From: Nocardia arizonensis | Lineage (GTDB): Bacteria; Actinomycetota; Actinomycetes; Mycobacteriales; Mycobacteriaceae | DNA length: 64,000 nt | Direction of reading: 5' to 3' | Assembly: GCF_001310275.1 (NCBI RefSeq) | Contig: NZ_LGYZ01000081.1 | Coordinates: 248,001 to 312,000, forward strand | Shown: positions 55,648-63,970 of the stretch, in pieces | Numbering within the stretch: the first letter of the stretch is position 1 | Layout: each line of letters opens with the position of its first letter | Program-made: the position numbers and the translations under genes | Notes under the pieces: model-generated | Seen by the model: the letters and a program-made list of their open reading frames with translations, nothing else | Databases searched by the model: none | Told to the model about the DNA's origin: nothing

Positions 55648-55695
55648 CACCGACAGTGTGCCTACTCCCGAGCGGGAGTAGGCACACTGTCGGTG
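55648..55695. repeat. Perfect inverted repeat, 23-bp arms, 2-base centre
   Basis: Left arm 55648-55670 begins CACCGACAGTGTGCCTACTC; right arm 55673-55695 is its exact complement, with AG between. In RNA it would be a very stable hairpin. Lies upstream of the 110-aa orphan, and about 115 bases before the istA remnant. No T-tract, so neither a standard terminator nor an obvious IS end. Confidence 0.8.
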
Positions 55696-55811
55696 GTTCT
55701 GCTGACCGTGGACCGCGAAGGTACGGTATCGACCCACCTCTCAGTGAGGGTCGGCCGATGGATGTCACCTCGTGGATGAAACTCACCGACGACGGATGCT
55801 GATGCCAAGTA

Positions 55812-55958
55812 CTCGAACACCAGAGACGCGATACCCCCGCCGGCACCGGCGCCCCGCAGCCCCGCCCGGCCGGTGACGCGCTCGTGCTGGACCTGCCCAC
55901 GGCCCCGACCCGGTCACTGGATGCTTACAAGATAACTCGAGACGGGAGCGCCTCGTGA
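55812..55958 (+). pseudogene. Remnant of istA 3' end (IS21 family)
   Basis: An open frame LEHQRRDTPAGTGAPQP, then DALVLDLPTAPTRSLDAYK ending DGSAS, terminates at TGA overlapping a GTG (GTGA) where an IstB-like frame begins. The coupling is typical of istA-istB. The catalytic part of IstA is missing. Confidence 0.45.
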
Positions 55959-56130
55959 CGACAACACGATCGAAAACCGTTGCTCCCGAACCAGTCCCGG
56001 ACCTGGCCTCCGATATCGATGCCGGGTTACGGCGGCTCGAGCTCGCTACGGTCCGCCGCACCGCGCCCGAAGTCCTGCACGTCGCGAAAAACCCAGCGGT
56101 GGACCCCCGAAGAGCTGCCACGCTGTTCCC
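55955..56130 (+). pseudogene. Remnant of istB 5' end (IS21 family), frameshifted
   Basis: GLRRLELATVRRTAPEVLHVA in the GTG-started frame continues, after a run of five A at 56087-56091, as TQRWTPEELPR in the next frame. Together they match the IstB N-terminus (LKLxxVRRxAPExLxxAKxQRWxPxEL). The ATPase domain is absent. It is directly abutted by the zinc-ribbon tail. Confidence 0.6.
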
Positions 56131-56132
56131 CG

Positions 56133-56399
56133 ATGGTGCAGCACGAGATCGCGCGCGCCCAGGCCGCCGCCCGCGGCGCCCAGTTGCGTGACGCGGCCCA
56201 CGAACACGACTGGGCAGGTCAGCACGATATGTCGACTCCGGCCCGGGTCACCTGCCCGACCTGCGGTTCGAACACCACCGGCGGCCGGTTCTGCGGTGCG
56301 TGCGGCACCGCGCTGCACATGCCCTCGCAGTGCCGCGGCTGCGGTCACGAGGTGCGGACGGGTTCGGCCTTCTGCTCCAATTGCGGTCAGGCGCAGTAG
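56133..56399 (+). CDS. Zinc-ribbon protein, probably the surviving C-terminus of a larger gene
   Basis: 88 aa from ATG 56133 (56 aa from ATG 56229). Helical lead HEIARAQAAARGAQLRDAAH, then three CxxC zinc knuckle sets: CPTCGSNTTGGRFCGACG and CRGCGHEVRTGSAFCSNCG. This tail resembles the end of SPFH/virion-core-type proteins with double zinc ribbons. The front part seems to have been lost where the IS21 debris begins. May or may not be expressed. Confidence 0.55.
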   Translation: MVQHEIARAQAAARGAQLRDAAHEHDWAGQHDMSTPARVTCPTCGSNTTGGRFCGACGTALHMPSQCRGCGHEVRTGSAFCSNCGQAQ

Positions 56400-56429
56400 G
56401 TCCGGCCTGCTTCTTCGACCCGGCGCCGA

Positions 56430-57365
56430 TCACGGGGCCGGGTCGCGTAGGACACAGCGGAAGCCGAGGTGGCCGGTGGCGGTGTCCTCGGTCTGGCCCT
56501 GCCGGGCCGAGGGCCGATAGCGCAGGCAATAGTTCGCCGCGCACAGATACGACCCACCTTTGACGACACGACGGGGGAAGCGTTGTGCCGCTTCCGGTTC
56601 CGGAGAGTCGACCCTCGGATTGCGCGGGGCGCAGCAGGTGGGGGCGGGGTGAGCGGAACGGAAATAGTCGAGGGTCCACTCCCACACGTTGCCGGTCATG
56701 TCGAACAAGCCGTAACCGTTGGGAGCGTAGGTGCCGACCGCGGTGGTGCCGGGTGTGCGCGACTGACCCCGGCCCGGGTCGAAGCGCCATGGAAAGGCTC
56801 CGACCCAGATATTGGCCATCCGGCGACCCGTCGGTTCGAATTCCTCGCCCCAGGCGTAGGTGGCCGAATCGAGTCCGCCGCGGGCGGCGTACTCCCATTC
56901 GGCCTCGGTGGGCAGTTGCTTGCCCGCCCACGCCGCGAACGCCTCGGCATCAGCGTAGGCGACCTGGGTGACAGGGTGGCGGTCGAGTCGCTCGAGGTTG
57001 CTGCCCGCGCCGCGCGGACGGCGCCAGCTCGCGCCGGGAACATATCGCCACCATCGACGCCAGTCGTCCAATGGCACCGGGCCCGCCGTCGGCCGGAATA
57101 CCAGCCCGCCGGGGACCAGGCTTCCCGGGTCCGCGTCCGGGTAGTCCTCGGCGGCGGGAGTCCTCTCGGCGACGGTGACATAGCCGGTCTGTTTCACGAA
57201 TCGCCGGAACGCGGCATTGGTGACCGGGTGCGCGTCGATCAGGAACGAGTCGACCTGCACCCGGTGGACCGGCCGTTCCTCCGGGAAGTAGTCCCGCGAA
57301 CCCATCGTGAAATCGCCACCGGGCACCTTGACCATCCCGCGACCGACCTCCGCGTCCCGAGCCAT
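56430..57365 (-). CDS. Formylglycine-generating enzyme (sulfatase-activating oxidase)
   Basis: Oxidises the sulfatase active-site Cys to formylglycine, aerobic copper-dependent type. 311 aa. FGE-sulfatase fold: FTMGSRDYFPEERPVHRVQV, RHPVTQVAYADAEAFAAWAG, LPTEAEWEYAARGGLDSATY, DMTGNVWEWTLDYF, and the catalytic pair in KGGSYLCAANYCLRYRPSAR (two Cys, five apart). ATG 57365. In-frame GTG 57371 and TTG 57383 also exist, and the TTG overlaps the sulfatase stop as TTGA. Confidence 0.92.
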   Translation of the reverse strand: MARDAEVGRGMVKVPGGDFTMGSRDYFPEERPVHRVQVDSFLIDAHPVTNAAFRRFVKQTGYVTVAERTPAAEDYPDADPGSLVPGGLVFRPTAGPVPLDDWRRWWRYVPGASWRRPRGAGSNLERLDRHPVTQVAYADAEAFAAWAGKQLPTEAEWEYAARGGLDSATYAWGEEFEPTGRRMANIWVGAFPWRFDPGRGQSRTPGTTAVGTYAPNGYGLFDMTGNVWEWTLDYFRSAHPAPTCCAPRNPRVDSPEPEAAQRFPRRVVKGGSYLCAANYCLRYRPSARQGQTEDTATGHLGFRCVLRDPAP

Positions 57366-57379
57366 CGGCACTCGGCCGG

Positions 57380-59731
57380 TCAATCGCGCGAGAACGCCGC
57401 CGCCGCGGCCATTTCGAGGTCCTGATACGGCTTGCCGCTCACATCCTCGATGACCTGGTACATGGTCCCTCCGATGAACGGGAACGGCGCACGGTAGCGC
57501 GCGGTGACCGATTGACCGCTGTCACGTCCGACGCAGACGCCTTCCCCGACGCCGGAGAAAACGGTGGGCTGGATGCGCATGTCGTCCAGGGAGCCCACCG
57601 GCTCGGTGTCGATATAGAGGACAGCCGCACCGGTGGGGGTGAAGTTGTCGGGGCGGGTTCCGTGTCGCTCGTATCGAACTCCGAGAATGTGATCGCCGGG
57701 GGATACCGGACGATCGGAGACGATGACCTGCTCTTCCTCACCCAGGAAGTTGTAGACGTAGTGCAGCAGGCCGTCCCGCATGAACAGGGCGTGTCCGCCG
57801 AGCCTGCCACCGTGGGCGAACAGCACGCCCTCGGCCGCCGGGCTGGTGATCGTCGCTTCCGCGAGCAGCGCGAACGACCGCCCCCGGATCTCCAGCGCCG
57901 CACCCGGCCCCACCTCCGCAATGTCGGGGTAGTACACCGCCCGATCACGCGTCCTGCCATATGTCGGACGGTAGCGGGTCATGGCGGAGAGGATATCGAG
58001 ATCGTTCAGCGGCATGCCGTTGTATTTCTCGGCTTCCGAAAACCACAACGCTTTCAACTCCGCCAGTTTCGCCGGATGTTCCTCGGCGAGATCCCGCATC
58101 TGACTGCGGTCCTCCTCGAGATGGAACAATTCCCAGCGGTCGGTATCGAAATGGCCCCAGCCGGAAGGACATGCCGGGTGGACGGTGTCGGCGAACCAGC
58201 CGCGGTGCCATATCCCGCGCGTGCCGAGCATCGAATAGAACTGGGTGTGTTTACCGGTGTCGGCCCGAGCGTCATCCAGCAACGCTCGGAAACTCACACC
58301 CTCGAGGGGACGTTGCGCCACATTCTTCACGGTCTCCGGCGGCGCGATGTCGAGCAGTTCGTACACCGTGGGCGTGACATCGCAGACATTGAGGTACTGG
58401 TGGCGCAACTCGCCACGGGCGGCGATTCCCGCGGGCCACGACATCAGGCACGGGTCGGCGATGCCGCCTTCGTGTGAGGCGTAGCGTTTGTAGAGCTTGT
58501 AGGGCGTGTTGAACGCCATCGCCCAGCCGATGCTGTAGTGGTTGTAGGTTGTGGGCCCGCCCAATTCATCGATCTTGGCCAGGCTGTCGTCGATCGTGTC
58601 GACATAGCCGTTGAAGAATTTCATCTCGTTGGCCGAGCCGTTCGGACCGCCTTCGCCGCTGGCGCCATTGTCGGAGAACGCGACGATGATCGTATTGTCC
58701 AATTGGCCGCTTTCCTCGAGATAGTCCAGCAGCCGGCCGATCTGCGCGTCGGTATAGGAGAGGAATCCGGCGAAGACCTCCGCTTGTCGCCGGAACAGCC
58801 GCTTCTCGTCCTCGGACAACGAATCCCACGGTCGCACCGTGTCCTGCGCGGGCCACGGCTTGCCCTCGGCGCTGGTGGCGGCCGAGTACGGGTTGATCGG
58901 CGGCAGCTCGGTGTTCTCCGGCACCAGGCCCATGCGCTTCTGATTCTCCAGCACGATCTCGCGGTACTTCTCATAGCCCATATCGAAGCGGCCCCGATAC
59001 CTGTCGGCCCACTCCGACGCGACATGGTGCGGCGCGTGGCCGCACCCCGGGCACAGGTAGAGGAACCAGGGTTTGTCGGGGGCGATCACCTTGGCGTCGC
59101 GGATGAACCCGATCGACCTGTCGGTGAGATCCTTCGACAGGTGATACCCGTCCTCCGGCGTGTACGGCGGCGCGATCGGATGATTGTCGTACATCAGATT
59201 CGGATACCACTGGTCGGCCTCGCCGCCGAGGAATCCGTAGAACCGTTCGAACCCGCGTCCGAGCGGCCAGTTCCGCTTCGAGGCGGCCAGATTCTCCTCC
59301 TCCAGAGGAGTCATATGCCATTTTCCGACCGCATAGGTGTTCCACCCGCGCTCGGCGAGGACTTCCGAACACAACGCGGTCTCGGCCGGAATCCGGCCGC
59401 ACATGCTCGGGAAGCCATCGGTGAATTCTTCGATGGTCGCCATCCCGACCGAAGTCGCGTTTCTTCCGGTCAGCAGCGACGCTCGGCTCGGCGAACACAG
59501 GGCGGTGGTGTGGAACTGGGTGAACTGGACACCGCGATCGGCGATTCGCTTCATATTGGGCATCTCGACCAGGCCGCCGTAACAGTCCCAGGTACCGATT
59601 CCGATGTCGTCCCACACCAGATACAGCACGTTCGGTGCGCCCTTCGGTGCGGTGGGCTCCGCGTACGGGCCCCAGTCGGCGACCGAATCGCGAATATCCA
59701 GTTCGATATGTCCTTCGAACTCCCTGGCCAT
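57380..59731 (-). CDS. Arylsulfatase (type I, formylglycine dependent)
   Basis: 783 aa. VLYLVWDDIGIGTWDCYGG (metal Asp pair), active-site CSPSRASLLTGRNATS (C-x-P-S-R), YAVGKWHMTPLEEENLA, AFSDNGASGEGGPNGSANE (second metal site). The C-terminal 250 residues form a beta-sandwich-like extension as in AtsD-type actinobacterial sulfatases. No signal peptide. GGAGGTGG upstream of ATG 59731 (or 59734). Translated just before its activating enzyme. Substrate unknown. Confidence 0.93.
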   Translation of the reverse strand: MAREFEGHIELDIRDSVADWGPYAEPTAPKGAPNVLYLVWDDIGIGTWDCYGGLVEMPNMKRIADRGVQFTQFHTTALCSPSRASLLTGRNATSVGMATIEEFTDGFPSMCGRIPAETALCSEVLAERGWNTYAVGKWHMTPLEEENLAASKRNWPLGRGFERFYGFLGGEADQWYPNLMYDNHPIAPPYTPEDGYHLSKDLTDRSIGFIRDAKVIAPDKPWFLYLCPGCGHAPHHVASEWADRYRGRFDMGYEKYREIVLENQKRMGLVPENTELPPINPYSAATSAEGKPWPAQDTVRPWDSLSEDEKRLFRRQAEVFAGFLSYTDAQIGRLLDYLEESGQLDNTIIVAFSDNGASGEGGPNGSANEMKFFNGYVDTIDDSLAKIDELGGPTTYNHYSIGWAMAFNTPYKLYKRYASHEGGIADPCLMSWPAGIAARGELRHQYLNVCDVTPTVYELLDIAPPETVKNVAQRPLEGVSFRALLDDARADTGKHTQFYSMLGTRGIWHRGWFADTVHPACPSGWGHFDTDRWELFHLEEDRSQMRDLAEEHPAKLAELKALWFSEAEKYNGMPLNDLDILSAMTRYRPTYGRTRDRAVYYPDIAEVGPGAALEIRGRSFALLAEATITSPAAEGVLFAHGGRLGGHALFMRDGLLHYVYNFLGEEEQVIVSDRPVSPGDHILGVRYERHGTRPDNFTPTGAAVLYIDTEPVGSLDDMRIQPTVFSGVGEGVCVGRDSGQSVTARYRAPFPFIGGTMYQVIEDVSGKPYQDLEMAAAAAFSRD

Positions 59732-59839
59732 CATCCACCTCCGAGGGGATGTGCTGCTGATTCGCCGGTGATCGATCGCGTGGGCTTCGCCCCACGCTTC
59801 GTGGTCCACGACCGCGAGGGTCCGGTGCGGCCGTTCCAA

Positions 59840-60342
59840 TGAAATCTACCGACCGATCGGGATACGGATCGGCGGTCAGCCGAATATCACCGGGGCTCGA
59901 CCGAATTGTGATCGGCACGGATCGCACCGCTCATCCAGCGGTGACCGTACGAACAACGGACCCCAAGTCGAGGACATGGCATCGGCCTCGAACGGATAAG
60001 TTATAGCCAGTTCTGAGCGATCTTGGATTCAGCTATTTCGCCGCAACCGTTCTCGCCTTCCAGCCGCACCGACACCCCGACGGGAGGACGATCCGGACCG
60101 GCCATCGACCACTCCCGCCGAGCCGGCGATACGGACCGACCGGTCACCACTGTGCCTGAATAGTTCAACATGCAACAAACTGTTGATCCGCACAATCTTT
60201 CGCACACCTGACACGCACGCGCGTCGGGCGATCGACCCGGCGTCCCGACGCCGACACCCGCACACCGCCCGCAGCGACGCCGACAACCCGATTCGCGCAT
60301 TGTGAAATCGCAAAGTCGCGGCGAATCGGATACGAATGCTGT
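59840..60342. other. Intergenic region with no convincing gene
   Basis: About 500 bases between the sulfatase promoter and the next signal. A minus-strand frame ending at 60001 (MLNYSGTVVTGRS and on) is the only one with plausible composition, but it has no family and no good ribosome-binding site. A TTCAACA/TGTTGAT imperfect repeat sits at 60164-60187. Confidence 0.4.
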
Positions 60343-60356
60343 ATGTTACGTAACAT
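60343..60356. promoter_or_regulatory. 14-bp perfect palindrome, operator-like
   Basis: ATGTTACGTAACAT, AT-rich in GC-rich surroundings, 90-100 bases before the Cys-rich ORF. Likely a regulator binding site or part of a promoter; binder unknown. Confidence 0.5.
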
Positions 60357-60444
60357 TCCAGAGTATGGCCGGGTGATAGCTGGATGGCGATCACTCGGTC
60401 CGCGCTGGCCCATGTACGGAACCGAGCTATGAACGGCGCCTCCC

Positions 60445-60696
60445 CTGAGTACCAACGAGCTCCGAAGAATCACGATAGGCACCCGTGCCCATGAAATCGT
60501 CAACTACTTCGGAAAATGCCCGCACTGCGGATATCCGGCGCTCGCGTCGGCGTATGTGACCACCTACAACGACGGCAGCTCCTCGGCCTCGGTGATCGCG
60601 GCGTGCGGTTTGCCGTGCGGCTGGCGCGGGCCGGTGTCGCCGACCACCATGACCGGCGAGCCGCCGGTCCTTCGCGAGGGCCGCTGCGCGGTGTGA
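60445..60696 (+). CDS. Cysteine-rich small protein ORF without a canonical start codon
   Basis: Frame open from the TGA at 60430 to TGA 60694. Reads STNELRRITIGTRAHEIVNY, FGKCPHCGYPALASAYVTTY, IAACGLPCGWRGPVSPT. CPHCG and CGLPCGW suggest a zinc knuckle. Composition is protein-like, but before CPHC there is no ATG, GTG or TTG in frame; CTG at 60445 is the only likely start. Either a CTG start, a frameshift from ATG 60429, or a decayed gene. Confidence 0.45.
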   Translation: MSTNELRRITIGTRAHEIVNYFGKCPHCGYPALASAYVTTYNDGSSSASVIAACGLPCGWRGPVSPTTMTGEPPVLREGRCAV

Positions 60697-60749
60697 CCGG
60701 AGGCGGCGAGGCCGACCCGGACACCGTTTCGGCTGTCGTGACGCGCCGT

Positions 60750-61460
60750 TCAGCGTAGGACCGCGACCGGAGCGAATCCCGGGAGCGGCGACGGCGCGGC
60801 CGCGCCGCGGTGGTAGGCACGGACGATCAGCGCTGAGCGCAGGCACCAGATGCCGTCCGGTTGCAGCGGATCGTGCCCGGTCAGCTGTCCGATCCGTTTG
60901 AGTCGGTTGTCCACGGTATTGGGATGCACCTTCAACTGCTGTGCCGTACGGCCGCGCATCTGGCTGTTGGCGACATAGCAGCGCAGCGTGTCCAGCAGTA
61001 CGGCACGCTCGCCCAGCGGGGCGAGCACCGCGTCGAGGCGGTCGCGCCCGGGGCCGGGGCGGGTCAGCTGGAATTCAAGTGCGAGATCGTCGAATCGGTA
61101 CAGGCGAGGGCGCAACCGCAAGCGGTGCACCATATTCAGTAATTCGTGCGCGTGATCGACGCCTTGGGCGACCCGCGCGGGCGTGGTGAAGACCAGGGCC
61201 GCGGTGACGGCCAACCGCGCTTCGATCGCCAGCGCGGCCACCGAATCGTCGAATCGGTCGCCGCCGCGATCGGTCACCGGCACCACCGCGGTGCCGCACC
61301 GCGCGCTCCAGCGCGCCCGCGCGGCGTCGCCGAAGAGCGTCTCGAACGCCGCTTCCACGCGCCGAAGTCCTTGGCGCGCGGCAATTTCGGCGTCGGACCC
61401 GGCGGTGGAATCCGGGTCGGGAGAGACGGTGATCGCCAGTACCGCATACGACTCGGTCAT
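60750..61460 (-). CDS. PucR/CdaR-type HTH regulator
   Basis: 236 aa. C-terminal PucR-type HTH_30: VLLDTLRCYVANSQMRGRTA, QQLKVHPNTVDNRLKRIGQL (recognition helix) and TGHDPLQPDGIWCLRSALIV. N-terminal part is a GGDEF-like/sensor remnant without catalytic motifs. ATG 61460. Divergent from the acyl-CoA dehydrogenase across about 470 bases, so it may regulate it. Confidence 0.8.
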   Translation of the reverse strand: MTESYAVLAITVSPDPDSTAGSDAEIAARQGLRRVEAAFETLFGDAARARWSARCGTAVVPVTDRGGDRFDDSVAALAIEARLAVTAALVFTTPARVAQGVDHAHELLNMVHRLRLRPRLYRFDDLALEFQLTRPGPGRDRLDAVLAPLGERAVLLDTLRCYVANSQMRGRTAQQLKVHPNTVDNRLKRIGQLTGHDPLQPDGIWCLRSALIVRAYHRGAAAPSPLPGFAPVAVLR

Positions 61461-61896
61461 AACGATCCCCGGTGTAGCGCGGACGGATCGGTCAGCGGGC
61501 ACGCACTGACCTCACCCGAAGGGAACGTCAACGACACATCCTGCCGAATACGCTGCGACCCGAAGGATTTCGTTGCACCCTCGGTCCTGACCTCGACGCC
61601 CACGACAACCTCCACGCGTTCGTTCGCTCGGCCGATCGCCGGGGCGGTCCGCGGCGTTCGACCTGCGCGGTCCCGCACCCTCGGGTGCGTCCAGCAGTGC
61701 GAATAGTTCGTTACATATACCACACTCTGTACTGCTGAAACCTATAATCTGATGTAGATCGGTCATTAACTTCTTGCCGAGCGTCGCGGACGCGGAGCGC
61801 GGTCGCCGTGACCACCCACCACGCCATCGACCATCTCGCCACGACCACCTCGGCCCATCCGCGCATGCATTGACGGCAGCTGCCCTCGGTTTTAAT
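61461..61896. promoter_or_regulatory. Divergent promoter region of the PucR-type gene and acyl-CoA dehydrogenase
   Basis: A perfect TATAAT hexamer at 61743-61748 in an unusually AT-rich patch (61700-61780) could be a -10 for the plus strand; no clear -35 at 17 bases. A minus-strand frame through here (MTDLHQIIGFSSTECGICNE) has no family and seems accidental. No gene supported. Confidence 0.4.
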
Positions 61897-61916
61897 GTGA
61901 TGGCGATTGCCATCAC
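61897..61916. promoter_or_regulatory. Inverted repeat at the acyl-CoA dehydrogenase start, operator-like
   Basis: GTGATGGC-GATT-GCCATCAC, perfect 8-bp arms, ending 17 bases before ATG 61934. Position over the leader fits a repressor operator (TetR- or GntR-type); binder unknown. Confidence 0.6.
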
Positions 61917-61933
61917 TTGGAAGGCGGCTCGAC

Positions 61934-63655
61934 ATGGCCCTGTTCAACCCCAAGACCGAGACGTTCGACGAATTCGATCCGGCCACCCGCGCGCGGCTAC
62001 GATCCGTGGTCGACTTCTTCGAATCGAAAGGCAAGCGCGCGTTGACAACCGACGCGCAGCGGGCCGCGTGGTACGACGACTGGATGGACTTCCTCGCCGA
62101 GAGCCGCATCCTCGCCCACATGGCGACGCCGCGAGCGGCAGCGGACGGGGACGCCGACAAACGCTGGGATACCGCGGTCATCTCCCGGTTCAACGAGATC
62201 ACCGGCTTCTACGGCCCGCAGTACTGGTACGCGTGGGGCGTGTCCACACTCGGGCTCGCCACCATCTGGCAGAGCGCCAACCGCAAGGCGCATCTGCGCG
62301 CGGCCGAGGAACTCGACCGCGGCGGCATCATCGGATTCGGCCTGTCGGAGAAGGATCACGGCGCCGATATCTACGCCACCGATATGCTGCTCACCCCCGA
62401 CGGCAGCGGCGGGTTCACCGCGACCGGCAGCAAGTACTACATCGGCAACGGCAATGTGGCCCGGATCGTGCCCACCATCGGGCGGCGCACCGACCTCGAG
62501 GGGCCCGACGCGTACGTGTGGTTCGTCGCGGACAGTCAACATCCGAACTATCACCTGGTGAAGAACGTCATCCACGGCCAGAACTACGTCAGCGCATACG
62601 ATCTGGAGAATTATCCGGTCACCGAGGACGACGTACTGCACACCGGGCGCACGGCCTTCGACGCGGCGCTGGCCGCCGTCAACTGCGGCAAGTTCAATAT
62701 CGGCATGGTCGCGCTCGGCATCGTCGAGCACTGCTTCTACGAGACGCTCGACCACGCGCACGGCAAGATCCTGTTCGGCCATCCGGTCACCGACTTCGGT
62801 CAGGTCCGACAAATCCTGTCCGACAGCTACATTCGGATGAGTGCCATGCGGCTGTACCACCATCGCGCCATCGACTACATGCGCAGTTCGACCCCCGGAG
62901 ACCGGCGCTTCGTCATGTTCAACTCCATCGGCAAGATGAAGGTCACCCGGGAGGCCGAACGTGTCTTCCGCGAACTCTCGGATGTCATATCCGCCAAGGG
63001 ATTCGAGAAGGACAGCTACTTCGCGATGGCGCGCGGCACCATCGACTCCATGCCGCGCCTCGAGGGCACCGCGCACGTCAACATGGCGCTGACGCTGAAG
63101 TTCATGCCGAACTACCTGTTCAATCCGACCGATCTGCCGCCGGTTCCGGTGCGCCGCGACACCGGCGACGACGAGTCGCTGTTCCGCCAGCCCGGTGCGG
63201 CCGGACTGAGCAAGGTGCGTTTCGCCGACTGGCGGCCCGCCTACGAACAGTACCGCCACCTGCCGAACGTCGCGCTGTTCCTCGAGCAGGCCGACCTGTT
63301 CACGCAGTTCCCTGTGCAGGCCCCGCCCACCCCGGCTCAACTGGAGGATCTCGACTACCAGTTGGCGGTCGGCGAGTTGTTCACATTGCTGCCCTACGGC
63401 CAGCTCGTACTCGAACAGGCGAAGCTCACCGGTGCGGGCGATGCCGTCGACGATGTCGTCGACTCGATCTTCGAGGTATTCGTCCGCGACTTCTCCGCCT
63501 ACGCGCTCGCGGTGTTCTCGAAGTCGTCTTCCACTCGTGCGCAACAGGATTGGGCGCTGAGCGCACTGCGCAAGCCGATCATCGATGAGCGGCGGTCGGC
63601 GCGGATCATGGCCGAGGTGCTCAGCCACGCGGGCACCTACGAGATGAATCCCTGA
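61934..63655 (+). CDS. Acyl-CoA dehydrogenase family protein (FadE type)
   Basis: 573 aa, FAD flavoprotein expected to introduce an alpha-beta double bond into an acyl-CoA. GIIGFGLSEKDHGADIYATD and TGSKYYIGNGNVARIVPTIG form the middle beta domain; DHAHGKILFGHPVTDFGQVR and a long C-terminal helical domain follow (about 420-573). Larger than short-chain FadEs. ATG 61934; weak purine-rich ribosome-binding site (TTGGAAGG). Substrate unknown. Confidence 0.88.
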   Translation: MALFNPKTETFDEFDPATRARLRSVVDFFESKGKRALTTDAQRAAWYDDWMDFLAESRILAHMATPRAAADGDADKRWDTAVISRFNEITGFYGPQYWYAWGVSTLGLATIWQSANRKAHLRAAEELDRGGIIGFGLSEKDHGADIYATDMLLTPDGSGGFTATGSKYYIGNGNVARIVPTIGRRTDLEGPDAYVWFVADSQHPNYHLVKNVIHGQNYVSAYDLENYPVTEDDVLHTGRTAFDAALAAVNCGKFNIGMVALGIVEHCFYETLDHAHGKILFGHPVTDFGQVRQILSDSYIRMSAMRLYHHRAIDYMRSSTPGDRRFVMFNSIGKMKVTREAERVFRELSDVISAKGFEKDSYFAMARGTIDSMPRLEGTAHVNMALTLKFMPNYLFNPTDLPPVPVRRDTGDDESLFRQPGAAGLSKVRFADWRPAYEQYRHLPNVALFLEQADLFTQFPVQAPPTPAQLEDLDYQLAVGELFTLLPYGQLVLEQAKLTGAGDAVDDVVDSIFEVFVRDFSAYALAVFSKSSSTRAQQDWALSALRKPIIDERRSARIMAEVLSHAGTYEMNP

Positions 63656-63805
63656 CCGCCGAGGACGCCGGCCACCTCACCCACCCCGCGGACAACTCGG
63701 ACAACTCACCGTAGCGCGTCTACACCCGGAATCCGCATGGGCGGCGATAGGTCCGCGCCGAACCGGGTACGCGGCGTTGGAGCGGATGATCGAAAGGAGT
63801 ACGAC

Positions 63806-63943
63806 ATGTCCCCCACCGGATCACCACGTCGGACCGATCCCAGCGCCGCCTCCGATGCCGTTGCCCCCGCGCGGCTTCGGCTGGCCCTGGCCACCTGGGC
63901 CCTGCTGCTCGGCATAGCGAGTATCGCCTTCGCCCTGATGTGA
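63806..63943 (+). CDS. 45-aa single-pass membrane peptide
   Basis: Start ATG 63806 set by AAAGGAG 6 bases upstream. Polar N-terminus (MSPTGSPRRTDPSAASDAV) then one membrane helix LALATWALLLGIASIAFALM to the end. Follows the acyl-CoA dehydrogenase and precedes another start signal, so it may be in an operon. No family recognised. Confidence 0.6.
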   Translation: MSPTGSPRRTDPSAASDAVAPARLRLALATWALLLGIASIAFALM

Positions 63944-63970
63944 CCCGCGCGCCACGGCACCGATCCCCCA

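Noticed and set aside
60001..60300. Minus-strand small ORF (MLNYSGTVVTGRS region)
   Set aside because: Plausible ending but no good start signal, no family and no partner gene; not enough to call.
61512..61916. Minus-strand ORF with TECGICNELFALLD
   Set aside because: A short Cys motif only; rest is low-complexity and it overlaps the promoter and operator of the acyl-CoA dehydrogenase.
61997..63628. 543-codon minus-strand frame opposite the acyl-CoA dehydrogenase
   Set aside because: No motif; the plus-strand FadE-type protein is convincing throughout.
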